Assembly: GCA_013180605.1 (NCBI GenBank)
Contig: QBUL01000182.1
Coordinates: forward strand, 1-41,111
Direction: 5' to 3'
DNA from: Candidatus Methanophagaceae archaeon GoMg1
Lineage (GTDB): Archaea > Halobacteriota > Syntropharchaeia > Alkanophagales > Methanospirareceae
DNA: 41,111 bases
Every line of letters begins with the position of its first letter. Position 1 is the first letter of the stretch. This document shows, one piece after another, positions 9,825 through 19,055 of the stretch. A program made the position numbers and the translations under genes. The notes beneath the pieces are model-generated. The model was not told the DNA's origin and made no database searches. It saw nothing but the letters and a program-made list of their open reading frames with translations.

Positions 9825-9960
9825 TTTTTATCTTGTTGTATAATGTATAGCTACCTTCTATTTGAGACACGGATTTACACGGACTTATTTAAGTTTAACA
9901 TTGTTGATTTTTATCATCTGTCTGCGTTAATCTGTGTCTATAATCTATTTTTCTTCGTTC
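9825..9960. repeat. Family A dispersed repeat, internally deleted copy
   Basis: TTGTATAATGTATAGCTACCTTCTATTTGAGACACGGATTTACACGG ... AAGTTTAACATTGTTGATTTTTATCATCTGT ... TTAATCTGTGTCTATAA. Confidence 0.6.
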
Positions 9961-9972
9961 GCACCTAACAAC

Positions 9973-10535
9973 TCATATCTCATACCTTCCATAATTCATC
10001 GTAAGCATTCCAGAGATTCCAAACTCCACGAGCAACGCTAAATCTTCTTTTTCAAGCCTTTTTTCCTTGACAGGCGGAACGGGCTTTGTCCTTCTGCAAA
10101 TTATCCGTCCACCCGTCATTTTGGCACCCACATAGCCTTTACATCCCCTTTTCACGAATACAAGCCCTTTTCTCATCTCCACACCTAAGAATTCCGTTGC
10201 ATCTCCTAATATTACGACTTTACCGCCGTTAAGCAAAGCAGTTGCGTTCATCCCCGCGTTCCCTTCCACCAATACAAAACCGTTTCGCATCAATATGCCA
10301 ACGCTTATCCCAACATCTCCCTTCACATGCACCTTCGCCTCTTGCCTGCATCTCCTTTTATATGCACCTCTTCGCCTTTTTTCAACGCCTCAACCACATC
10401 TTCGTACGAACAGCTCGTGCCGACTTGAGAAGGAATCACATCGTCTGGATTGAGTTCGGCGCCTCTATGCTGCCATAAGAAGTTGTAAGTGAAGTCGCCG
10501 ATGCAGCCTTGAGGCGAACTCAGTTTTAGCTCCAT
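9973..10535 (-). pseudogene. GXGXG-domain protein (FwdC / glutamate synthase domain 3-like), frameshifted
   Basis: Two overlapping ORFs (70 aa and 119 aa) in different frames; GDxGxxxGxxMxxGxxxVxGNAG repeats; near-duplicate VHIKGDAG/VHVKGDVG at the junction. Confidence 0.65.
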
Positions 10536-10610
10536 ATTTTGTTTTGAATTTTGACTTCAGTGCTTAGAATTTATACCACAAGAGATTAAATAGTTACTAA
10601 CCGGTCGGGT

Positions 10611-10907
10611 ATGGAATGTGAGCTAATCAAGCAGGGAGTTGAGCAGGAAAGTTGCCAGGTGTTTGATTTTAAGGAGGGAAGATGGCGAAAAGCTTGTGAA
10701 TCCACGCTTAAGTATAAAGATGGAATTCCATACAGGTTGATAAATGCGATTTTCCTTTCAAGACCTGAGCATTATCTCTCTCTTTACCAGTCGGGATGCA
10801 ATCTCGCATGCAAAAAATGCCACTCATGGCATTTTACTCAAAATGCCGTGGGAGACTGGATGTCTCCCTATGATGTGGCAAAGGAAGTCGAGAAAAATTT
10901 CTCGTGA
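10611..10907 (+). pseudogene. Radical SAM protein N-terminal fragment
   Basis: 98 aa; CNLACKKCHSW (CX3CX2C); ends at TCG TGA where a dispersed repeat begins. Confidence 0.6.
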
Positions 10908-11031
10908 AAATCAGTGTAATCATGTGGTTATAAAAGGGGCTTTCGAAACGAAAAAAACATTCCCTTTTATATACCCCTAATATAATATTATAACCCATAA
11001 AATAAAGAAAAGTATGAGGTGAAAAAGGGAC

Positions 11032-11358
11032 ATGAAAACGAAATACGCGTTTGCATTTACGCTTTGTTTGCTCGTGCTTCTTGCAGGAGCGGGAGTTGCA
11101 TCAGCAGCGCAAGGAGAAACGACGGCAATAGTAAGTGGCGTTACAGATAGCGCATGGATAGCATTAGCGGCAGCAATTACAATGGTAGGCTCAGCGCTTG
11201 CTGCGGGCTGGGCAATATCGGCTACGGGAGTCGCGGCTGCGGGAGCTACGGCGGAGAAGCCAGAGACGTTTGGTCGTGTGCTGATATTCGTTGCGCTTGC
11301 AGAAGCGATTGCCATCTACGGGCTTTTGATCGCGTTTATGCTCTGGACGAAGATATAA
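11032..11358 (+). CDS. atpK: A-type ATP synthase subunit K (proteolipid), with signal peptide
   Basis: 108 aa; c-subunit hairpin with glycine/alanine-rich TM1 and LIFVALAEAIAIYGLLIAFML. Confidence 0.85.
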   Translation: MKTKYAFAFTLCLLVLLAGAGVASAAQGETTAIVSGVTDSAWIALAAAITMVGSALAAGWAISATGVAAAGATAEKPETFGRVLIFVALAEAIAIYGLLIAFMLWTKI

Positions 11359-11382
11359 TAGTGACATAGCGCTAAGTGCAAA

Positions 11383-11652
11383 ATGCAGAATAGGAATGGA
11401 GAATGGCTATTTGGAAAGATGAAAGGGCAGTTCAGAACCAATATTCTTTTTCAAGCCCTTCCATACACTATTCTTATTTCCGCACTCACCATCACCGGCT
11501 TATTCGGCGGTTTCGCACTCGGCAATCGGTGGGAAAGCAGCAATATAGCAGGCTTTGCCTTTTCTCTTTCTTTCTCTCTTCTCGGCTTCTTTCTCGGATT
11601 CCTTATTTCTTACCTCGTCGTGAAGAAGAAGTATCTGGTGGAAGGTTTGTGA
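11383..11652 (+). CDS. Small two-TM membrane protein (AtpI-like?)
   Basis: 89 aa; two hydrophobic segments; directly downstream of atpK. Confidence 0.5.
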   Translation: MQNRNGEWLFGKMKGQFRTNILFQALPYTILISALTITGLFGGFALGNRWESSNIAGFAFSLSFSLLGFFLGFLISYLVVKKKYLVEGL

Positions 11653-11839
11653 TGGAAAAGAGAAAATAATAAAAGGATACATTATAATTGAATGAAGTAA
11701 GAGAAACTTCAGGTGACAGCATCTGGGTGGTCCATTACGTAAATCTTTGGTACTTTTGAGATATAGATTGAACTCCCTCCCACACTTTATGAGATAGGTT
11801 TTAAATAGATTAGTATAAAATTATTAGTAAGGTGATAAA

Positions 11840-12112
11840 ATGAGCGAGTGCCCCGATTATAAAACTATGAATGCAACAGAAAATAATGATATAAAACCTA
11901 AAATAATAATCAGAGCTATCCCATTAGCAATTTTTATATCACTCATTACTATCTTAGGGATGTTGCGTGGCTATAGACTTGGAATAATAACAAACAGCGA
12001 TTTCATCCTTTTTGTATCAGTTACTTCTTCCGCATTTTTTTGTTTTATATATTCAATATTGTTCTTGTATTTTAACGAAACTTCTGAATATCCGTGGCGA
12101 ATTTGGAAATAG
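11840..12112 (+). CDS. Small two-TM membrane protein, divergent paralogue of the 11383 ORF
   Basis: 90 aa; IIIRAIPLAIFISLITILGMLRGYRLG versus ILFQALPYTILISALTITGLFGGFALG. Confidence 0.5.
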   Translation: MSECPDYKTMNATENNDIKPKIIIRAIPLAIFISLITILGMLRGYRLGIITNSDFILFVSVTSSAFFCFIYSILFLYFNETSEYPWRIWK

Positions 12113-12134
12113 ATATTTTAAAAATACAACAATC

Positions 12135-13625
12135 TCACAAAATCTTTTTCCTTTGTTCGCCTATTATTCTGTCAAGAGTTGCTATGAATTTCTCTTCAGA
12201 CCCCTCGGGGATAGACGCCCCTGCGGCAACGGGATGCCCGCCACCAAAACCACCTACTTCTTTCGATGCTTTCTCCATTGCTTTAGCGAGGTCTATTCCA
12301 TCTTCCTTGCCTTCTGCGATGAGTTTCTTACTACACCGTGCCGATATTTTTGTTTCCGCCCTTGCACCTTCTTCATCTCTTGTTTTCATGTTTAATGCGA
12401 TTACTGGCTTCGCAGGGTATAAATATTCTGCTACTATTCCATCTAAAATGCCTGTTACTCCTCGCTCCTGCACGTAAAAGTAGAAAATGGCAGGTAACTC
12501 TTTTATGATTCCTTCGCCACTTTCTATTCTATTTAATTCAGAAACAAGTTTGCTCTGGAACTGCATATATAGCGAAACGGCTGCTTCTATCATTTTGCCA
12601 TCACGCAGGCACAGACCTATTCCCACGCCCGCTTTTCCAAACCGACCGCAAGCATCCACCATTCTCATTAAATCTATCCCCTTTCTCACCACTTCGGCAT
12701 TCAGAATATACGTGTTTCCAACCAGCGCATCCCGGTTAATAGCCGCTCCCGCGTTAGACTCGAGGGACAGCGATAACAAAGCAGCAGTCAATCGCCTTTC
12801 CTCTTCTTCCTCTAAATCGCGGATATTTCTATCACCTTCAATATCCAGTTTTTTCAAAAACGCATCCACCCACTCAACCTTACCCGCAAGCGGGATATAC
12901 GGGTCGGTGGAGAAAAGAATCAAATCACGAATTTTTCCATCGCCGAGTTTCAACCCCTTTTCGACTGAAATAACACCCTCTTTTATTGCCTCATCCAGAA
13001 TCATTTTGTTTGTCCCTGTGTCTATCCGCAATTTATCTCCTAAGGTGCCTGCTACTGCGAGACCCGCGAGGTCTATGTTGCCCATGCCGTCACTCGACAA
13101 GCGTCTTGCCACGAGATACGAGAGCCCCGCGGCACAAATATCGCCTTCTATCTCTTTTTCTTCTTCCCCTTTCCCTTCCTTGCCCCTTACCCCCGTGTAG
13201 GCGCTCTCGGGAAGATACGGGTTTATGAGGGCAAAAGAGGCGGGAAGTGAAGAAACGAGCTCATTGATCGGGGTTGGGGAAGTCAAAGGTGGCGTATGGT
13301 GGTCTATGATTATAACATCCTTCTCGTTGAGATGCGCTGAAATCAAGTCCAACTGCGCAGTGCCCATATCGCAAATTATAATAAGCGGGTCATTTAACCC
13401 CTGAATAAAAGAATCCTCTAATTTGCTTACAATCGTCGTATGGAACTGTATTTCTCTTCGAAGCAAAGCATTGCAGATAATCCCTGCAGAGGTTATTCCA
13501 TCTGCATCGTAATGCGAGACAATCCTTGCGTAATCATGTCTCTTTATCAGTTCCACTGCCTTTTCCATGCCCTTTTGCACGCTTATCATGCTACAATAAT
13601 TAATAGTATGGTCATATATCCTCAA
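12135..13625 (-). CDS. DHH/DHHA1 phosphoesterase, archaeal RecJ-like single-strand exonuclease
   Basis: 496 aa; VSHYDADGITSAGII, IICDMGTAQ, IIDHHTPP, GFGGGHPVAAGASIP. Confidence 0.92.
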   Translation of the reverse strand: MRIYDHTINYCSMISVQKGMEKAVELIKRHDYARIVSHYDADGITSAGIICNALLRREIQFHTTIVSKLEDSFIQGLNDPLIIICDMGTAQLDLISAHLNEKDVIIIDHHTPPLTSPTPINELVSSLPASFALINPYLPESAYTGVRGKEGKGEEEKEIEGDICAAGLSYLVARRLSSDGMGNIDLAGLAVAGTLGDKLRIDTGTNKMILDEAIKEGVISVEKGLKLGDGKIRDLILFSTDPYIPLAGKVEWVDAFLKKLDIEGDRNIRDLEEEEERRLTAALLSLSLESNAGAAINRDALVGNTYILNAEVVRKGIDLMRMVDACGRFGKAGVGIGLCLRDGKMIEAAVSLYMQFQSKLVSELNRIESGEGIIKELPAIFYFYVQERGVTGILDGIVAEYLYPAKPVIALNMKTRDEEGARAETKISARCSKKLIAEGKEDGIDLAKAMEKASKEVGGFGGGHPVAAGASIPEGSEEKFIATLDRIIGEQRKKIL

Positions 13626-13698
13626 ATCAAAAAGTTTTCTTTAATAAATTGCTTGTAATAAAAGAGTGAACAGAAAACGGACACTTGACATCTATCTT

Positions 13699-13773
13699 GG
13701 GCGTGTGGCCTAGTTAGGACATGGCGGCAGCCTCCTAAGCTGCAAATCACGGGTTCAAATCCCGTCACGCCCG
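13699..13773 (+). tRNA. tRNA-Arg (CCT)
   Basis: Acceptor GGGCGTG/CACGCCC; anticodon arm GCAGC-CTCCTAA-GCTGC; T loop GGGTTCAAATCCC. Confidence 0.93.
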
Positions 13774-13783
13774 TACATATGTC

Positions 13784-14029
13784 CTATTCCTCCTCTCTAT
13801 CCACTATTATGACATCTTTTATCGCTTTGACCGCTTGAAACGGTATAAGGATATACTCTCCCTCCTCTTTAAACCCGCTCGTATCAAGCTCAGCAGCAGG
13901 TTTAATCACAAGTTCACTTAACAAGCCGGTTGCTGCATCTACTACTACATTATGCAGTATTCCTATTTCACTACCCTCTAAGTCCATAACCATTTTATCA
14001 CTCAATTTTTGCGCGGATATTCTTTTCAT
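13784..14029 (-). CDS. PRC-barrel domain protein
   Basis: 81 aa; SAQKLSDKMVMDLEGSEIGILHNVVVDAATGLLSELVIKP. Confidence 0.85.
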   Translation of the reverse strand: MKRISAQKLSDKMVMDLEGSEIGILHNVVVDAATGLLSELVIKPAAELDTSGFKEEGEYILIPFQAVKAIKDVIIVDREEE

Positions 14030-14187
14030 TTTCGTTTTCCCTTCCCATCCCCATTGCTTTACACTTTCTTTTATGTGTCTTTACATATTAACTTTTTCTT
14101 TGTATTGCGGGATAGCAAATCCTAATGTCAAACACAAAAAAATATCATTTAACTTTATATACAATTAATAATATATCATGGAGGTCA

Positions 14188-14311
14188 GGGCCCGTAGCTT
14201 AGTATGGTTAGAGCGCCCGGCTCATAACAGAGAATACATGGCGTATCACCTTCTAAATACGTTTCTTTGTGGGACACCGGGCGGCCAAGGGTTCAAATCC
14301 CTTCGGGCCCA
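14188..14311 (+). tRNA. tRNA with CAT anticodon (Met, or Ile2), with intron at the canonical 37/38 position
   Basis: Acceptor GGGCCCG/CGGGCCC; CCCGG-CTCATA-[about 49 nt intron]-A-CCGGG; GGGTTCAAATCCC. Confidence 0.9.
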
Positions 14312-14325
14312 CTATAAACCTTCCT

Positions 14326-14610
14326 TTACTTCCCTATCTCCTCCTTTTCCCCTTCCTTCTCTTCTCCCGCTGCCCTTCTTCTCACATGCTTTATCAGCAC
14401 GATGTCTCCAATTGCCGTTACCCAGCGGTAGGGGATAATCACACCTTTCTTCTTGCCCACTTTGAAAGCATAGGGGTTTATGTTTCGCACCGCAAGCCCT
14501 GATATTTTCTTCTCTTTTATGTCTACACTCACATCCTCTATCTTACCGACATATACACCCCTATCCGTGTATATATCCTGCCCATATAAGGAAGACAATT
14601 CTATTTCCAT
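14326..14610 (-). CDS. PRC-barrel domain protein
   Basis: Internal ATG at 14608-14610: MEIELSSLYGQDIYTDRGVYVGKIEDVSVDIKEKKISGLAVRNINP. Confidence 0.85.
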   Translation of the reverse strand: MEIELSSLYGQDIYTDRGVYVGKIEDVSVDIKEKKISGLAVRNINPYAFKVGKKKGVIIPYRWVTAIGDIVLIKHVRRRAAGEEKEGEKEEIGK

Positions 14611-14698
14611 AATTATATTTATGGGTGGATGGAATATATATAAATAATTAATTAATGCATCAGAATTGGGTCGAAAAAAAAAGAGAAAACGAGAAACA

Positions 14699-15931
14699 AT
14701 GCGAACATCTATACAAGTGGGTAAGCTTATCGGCATACCAATAAGGCTGCATTTTAGTTTTTTATTTATCTTACCGATAATCGTACTGATATTTGCGCAT
14801 GGCTATACCTTAAGTATAGAGCCCAATTCACCTATATACCCTTTAATTGCATCATTATTTGCAAAAGACCCTACAAAACCTATCTCGCTCCCGATGGGCT
14901 TAGGCGATATCGAAATGACTGCTTTCCTCCGCTATTCTTTGTCTCTTATCGCGTCTTTTATTTTTTTCCTCTCTTTATTACTTCACGAATTGTCCCACTC
15001 CTACGTTGCAATGAAATTCGGGACGAAAATACACAGTATTACACTACACCTCTTCGGTGGCTTAGCAATGATGGAGGATATCCCGAAGAGCCCGGAGAAG
15101 GAGTGGAGAATAGCAATTGCGGGACCTTTGATGAGCTTTTTCCTCGGCGGTGTATTCCTTCTTACTTTTTGGGGCATAAGACCATTGAATTTGGTTATTT
15201 ACCCGGTTAAGATTTTAGTGTTTATCCTCGGGTTTTGGAACGTAGTATTAGGCACATTCAACTTATTACCTGCATTTCCAATGGATGGTGGACGAGTTTT
15301 AAGGGCTTTTCTTGCGAAAAGAATGCCATTTCTAAAAGCAACGAGAAGAGCGGTGTTGGTAGGAAAAATATTTGCCGTTGCACTGGCAATGTCCGGGATT
15401 GTTGCTGACCCTTTTATGTTTATTTTAACCGGTGAGAGGGTACCAAATCCCTTTATCATTGGAATTGGTATTCTCCTGTACATACTCGCAACAGAAGAAG
15501 AAGCCGCAACCATCACTTTTGCTTCCTTAGATGGAATAAAAGTGAGGAATGTCATGAGAACCGAGCGAACGAGTGTGCTGGAGGATATGCCCGTCATAGA
15601 GCTGGCGAGCAAGATGCTTGACGACAAAACAGCCGAATATGCGGTGCTGAATGAAAGAGGGGAATTAAAAGGGTCTGTAACGTTTGATGATATAAAAAAG
15701 TTGTCTGCCGAGCAACGTTACATCTTAAAAGTTTCTGATATAATGCTCTCACTTGATCGCGTTAGCGACGTTATATTAGAGGAAGAAGAGGCAATAGAAG
15801 CGCTAAAGAGGATGATGCAGCACAGGAGAAACGTTCTGGCGGTGATAGACGCGATGAACGGGAACTTCATAGGAATCATAACGAGAAGAGACTTAGCGAT
15901 TTATATGGAGATGTCGAAAGCGCGAGTGTGA
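14699..15931 (+). CDS. Site-2 protease family (M50) metalloprotease with CBS domains
   Basis: HELSH, NLLPAFPMDGGRVLRA, C-terminal CBS pair; start taken at MRTSIQVGKLIGIPIRLHFSF. Confidence 0.93.
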   Translation: MRTSIQVGKLIGIPIRLHFSFLFILPIIVLIFAHGYTLSIEPNSPIYPLIASLFAKDPTKPISLPMGLGDIEMTAFLRYSLSLIASFIFFLSLLLHELSHSYVAMKFGTKIHSITLHLFGGLAMMEDIPKSPEKEWRIAIAGPLMSFFLGGVFLLTFWGIRPLNLVIYPVKILVFILGFWNVVLGTFNLLPAFPMDGGRVLRAFLAKRMPFLKATRRAVLVGKIFAVALAMSGIVADPFMFILTGERVPNPFIIGIGILLYILATEEEAATITFASLDGIKVRNVMRTERTSVLEDMPVIELASKMLDDKTAEYAVLNERGELKGSVTFDDIKKLSAEQRYILKVSDIMLSLDRVSDVILEEEEAIEALKRMMQHRRNVLAVIDAMNGNFIGIITRRDLAIYMEMSKARV

Positions 15932-16030
15932 AAACAATGCAAAATGCAGAGTGCAAATTGAAAAATGCAAAATGAACCACAAGATTTCACAAACTTTCAC
16001 ACCTTAGAGCATTTTTGACTTTTGCACTTT

Positions 16031-16498
16031 TCATTTTTCGTTTTTCACTGTCGCCGTCAGGCGAGAGGCTCCTTTTATCGTCCCTGAGATGCCGATTACT
16101 CGTATGCCCAGTCGTACTCCACTCGCCGAGTGAATACAGGCTAATGCTGCTCTTACCTCCTCAACTTTATTATGGGCACATCTCAAAATGCCCACACCCC
16201 TGCACCTGTCTGTGCCTCCATTAGCGTCTTCATTTTTACCATATTCTATCAGCCACATCTTACTTTCACTTGCGCCCGTATCGCCATAGAGCGAGTAAAC
16301 GGAGTCCCTTATCTCTCTCAACAACTCTCGTTTATCTATCTCTCGCTCGCTTATCAACTCAAACGCGAGATACCTTCTCCTTTCTCGAAGTGTGGGCGGC
16401 AGCAACAAAGCAAAACGTAAAAGGCAAAATTTATTTTGGCTTTTGCACTTTGCCCTTTTCATTTTCATATTATCTCCACTTCTCTCTTCTTTTTCCAT
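16031..16498 (-). CDS. rnp2: RNase P protein component Pop5 (Rnp2), with repeat-derived termini
   Basis: LPPTLRERRRYLAFELISE Pop5 signature; adjacent to p30; N- and C-terminal codons lie in AAAATGAAAAGTGCAAAAG-type repeat. Confidence 0.8.
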   Translation of the reverse strand: MEKEERSGDNMKMKRAKCKSQNKFCLLRFALLLPPTLRERRRYLAFELISEREIDKRELLREIRDSVYSLYGDTGASESKMWLIEYGKNEDANGGTDRCRGVGILRCAHNKVEEVRAALACIHSASGVRLGIRVIGISGTIKGASRLTATVKNEK

Positions 16499-17160
16499 TT
16501 CTTTTCCAATATACCCTCTGGAATATCACTTAAAGCGTGCACAGCTTCTTCTTTTTGCATTCCAAATAGAGAAGCAAGCGCAACCATCTCTCTTGGCGCT
16601 CTTAAATCATATATAGAGTGCGCATTGCTGGTTATTACCGGCATTGCTTTGTACTTCCTCACGAATTTCAAAATATCACGCATCTTCCCGAGTATCCGTG
16701 CTCTATCGCTTCTTCTGCTGTGAATTATCGCATTGAGGTTGAATTCTATTGCAACGTCATTCTCAGCGGCATATCTCACCAGTACGTGTGTTAATCCCTC
16801 TTTTCCATGCTCACCGTATGGCGGTGCCAATACATCAACCATAGGATTTTTCAATGCCGCTTCGTTTAGTTCCTTACTGCCTCCACGAACCACAATCAAG
16901 GGCACTTTCCCGTAGTAAAGCCTTATTCTTCTTTTCAATTCGGAAAGCGATTTTGCTCTTATCTCTATACCCCGGAAAGCGAAATTCGCGATTGATGGAG
17001 GTAATTGCCCCCCCTCTTTTCCCTTCACTACCTCGTCGTAGTTCGTTATTGCTATGCCCGCATATCCGTATCTTCTCGCAACCCGAATTAGCTCTTCCAC
17101 GGGCACTTCTGTTTCTGGATAGGCGTGCACATTTAGGTCAAAGAACTTGAACGTGGGCAT
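16465..17160 (-). CDS. rnp3: RNase P protein component p30 (Rnp3)
   Basis: 231 aa; FFDLNVHAYPE, VDVLAPPYGEHGKEGLTHVLVRYAAENDVAIEFNL. Confidence 0.9.
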   Translation of the reverse strand: MPTFKFFDLNVHAYPETEVPVEELIRVARRYGYAGIAITNYDEVVKGKEGGQLPPSIANFAFRGIEIRAKSLSELKRRIRLYYGKVPLIVVRGGSKELNEAALKNPMVDVLAPPYGEHGKEGLTHVLVRYAAENDVAIEFNLNAIIHSRRSDRARILGKMRDILKFVRKYKAMPVITSNAHSIYDLRAPREMVALASLFGMQKEEAVHALSDIPEGILEKKWKKKREVEII

Positions 17161-17195
17161 TAATAAAAAGAAGGTTTACCGTTTTAAATATCTTT

Positions 17196-17565
17196 TCACT
17201 ATGTCCTTAAATTTTACCGCAGAGCACACGGAGAACGCAGAGGCATAAATTATAGACACAGATTAACGCAGATTAACACAAAAAGGGGAGGCATAGCGGT
17301 GTAGGGGTTTAGCGGTTTAGCAAAAAAGGGGAAAGGAAGAGGGGAAGATGAATTCTTTTTACTAACTCGCTATACCGCTAATCCACTAAACCTCTAATTT
17401 AGTAAGTCCGCGTAAATCAGTGTAAATCTGTGTCTTAAATAGAGAGAGGTTATACGTTCTATACAAACAGAAACCCCGAGCAAGGATTAAAACCGTCTTA
17501 AAACTCTGCGTACTCTGCGCTCTCCGCGGTGATAAATCTCTATGTTTTTAGACGGTGTGACTCGA
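17196..17565. repeat. Nested repeat block (family B split by family A, which contains another palindrome)
   Basis: CCTTAAATTTTACCGCAGAGCACACGGAGAACGCAGAGG ... CTCTGCGTACTCTGCGCTCTCCGCGGTGATAAATCTCTATGTTTTTAGACGGTG, interrupted by TAGACACAGATTAACG ... GTGTCTTAAATAG. Confidence 0.7.
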
Positions 17566-17599
17566 CAATTCTAATTTAAGCTTAAATTAATTTTTATGT

Positions 17600-19048
17600 G
17601 TGATGATGGAGGAGAAAAGGGAAGAGGAGATAAAAAGAATATGCAGAGAGGTCATAGAGCGAATAAGACCGGATGAGGAAGAGAGGAAGAAAGTAAAAGC
17701 CGTAGCAGAGCACATAATCGCGAAACTAAACAAAAAAGCATTGGAGATGGATATAGAAGCTCATGCAATCTCCGTAGGGTCAACCGCAAGAAACACATGG
17801 ATAAGTGGCGAAGCGGACATAGACGTTTTCATCATGTTTCCTGAAGATGTGCCGGAAGAAGAGTTAAAGGAGAAGGGGCTTGCACTCGCAAAAAGCATTT
17901 CTGATAGGTATGAGGAAAGATATGCCTCGCATCCGTATATTCACGCTTACTTTCACGATGCCGAAGGAAGAACCGAGTACGAAGTGGATTTAGTGCCCTG
18001 TTTTTCGGTAAAAGCCGCACCTTTATTGAAATCCGCGGTTGACAGGACGCCTTTTCATAACGAATATATTGTAAAGCGAATATCGGGACTTGAAGAAGAA
18101 GTGCTGCTATTAAAGCAATTCTTAAAGTGCCGTGGGATTTATGGCTCTGAGCAAAGGCGAAAGGGCTTCTCCGGTTATCTTTGCGAATTGCTCAGCATTA
18201 GATATTCCTCTTTCGTCGAGCTATTGAGACACGCATCGAAGTGGAAATGTGGCGAAAGAATAGACATCGAAGGTCGTGGAAAATACAAAGGGGAAGGAAA
18301 GGACCCACTTATTGTGATAGACCCTGTGGACCCGAACAGGAATGTAGCGGCAGCGGTATCGTGGGATTCGTTTTGCAGGTTAATAGATGCATCGCGGGAT
18401 TTTTTAGCGTGTCCGGATGCGAGTTTCTTCGCTCTTGCGGAGGAAAAAGCGATGAGCAAGGCCGAGTTTGTGAAACTCGTAAAGGAACGAGGAACAGAGC
18501 TCGTAATGGTGCTGTTTGAAGCGCCTGACGTGGTAGAAGACGTATTATTCCCACAGTTAAGAAGAGCAGAAGCATCGGTCACAAGTATGATAGAACGGAA
18601 TGGGTTCATGGTACATCGAAGCGATGTGTCGGTTGAAGGGGACAAAGCGTTTTTGGTATTCGAGCTGCTTGTTTGGTGCCTGCCAGAAATGAAAAAGCAT
18701 GTAGGTCCTCCAGTTACATTGAAACATCATTCTGAACAGTTTAAAAGCAAATACAAACCCTTTTCTTTTGGAAAAAGAAAAGCATTTACGGAAAAGAAAA
18801 ACAACTCTGACGTTTTGTTGCAACAGCCAGTTCGTATTGAAAACGGCAGGTATGTGGTAGAGGTAAAGAGAGAATATACGGATGCCGTGGAATTGCTGAA
18901 GAGCGAGCTGAAGTCGTGCGGTTTGGGAAAACATGTTTCAGAATCAATAAATAAAGGGTATGTGGTTTTAAAGAACGAGGAGATAAGATTCTTTGAGGGC
19001 GTTGGCTTTTTCTTCAGGGACTATTTTGGCTTAGCTAACTCGTTTTAG
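17600..19048 (+). CDS. cca: CCA tRNA nucleotidyltransferase, archaeal class I
   Basis: 482 aa; ISVGSTARNTWISGEADIDVFIMFPED; VDLVPCF; GTG start. Confidence 0.94.
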   Translation: MMMEEKREEEIKRICREVIERIRPDEEERKKVKAVAEHIIAKLNKKALEMDIEAHAISVGSTARNTWISGEADIDVFIMFPEDVPEEELKEKGLALAKSISDRYEERYASHPYIHAYFHDAEGRTEYEVDLVPCFSVKAAPLLKSAVDRTPFHNEYIVKRISGLEEEVLLLKQFLKCRGIYGSEQRRKGFSGYLCELLSIRYSSFVELLRHASKWKCGERIDIEGRGKYKGEGKDPLIVIDPVDPNRNVAAAVSWDSFCRLIDASRDFLACPDASFFALAEEKAMSKAEFVKLVKERGTELVMVLFEAPDVVEDVLFPQLRRAEASVTSMIERNGFMVHRSDVSVEGDKAFLVFELLVWCLPEMKKHVGPPVTLKHHSEQFKSKYKPFSFGKRKAFTEKKNNSDVLLQQPVRIENGRYVVEVKREYTDAVELLKSELKSCGLGKHVSESINKGYVVLKNEEIRFFEGVGFFFRDYFGLANSF

Positions 19049-19055
19049 TGAGAAA

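Noticed and set aside
12487-13200. Large plus-strand ORFs antisense to real genes (e.g. 12487-13200, 20514-20990, 21734-22282, 30065-30571)
   Set aside because: They are antisense shadows of well-supported genes, with low-complexity Ser/Pro/Leu composition and no family motifs.
14485-14515. CAGGGCTTGCGGTG in the PRC-barrel gene matching the family E repeat
   Set aside because: It encodes the conserved PRC-barrel SGLAVR motif; the 14-15 nt identity is probably coincidental and lacks the rest of the repeat.
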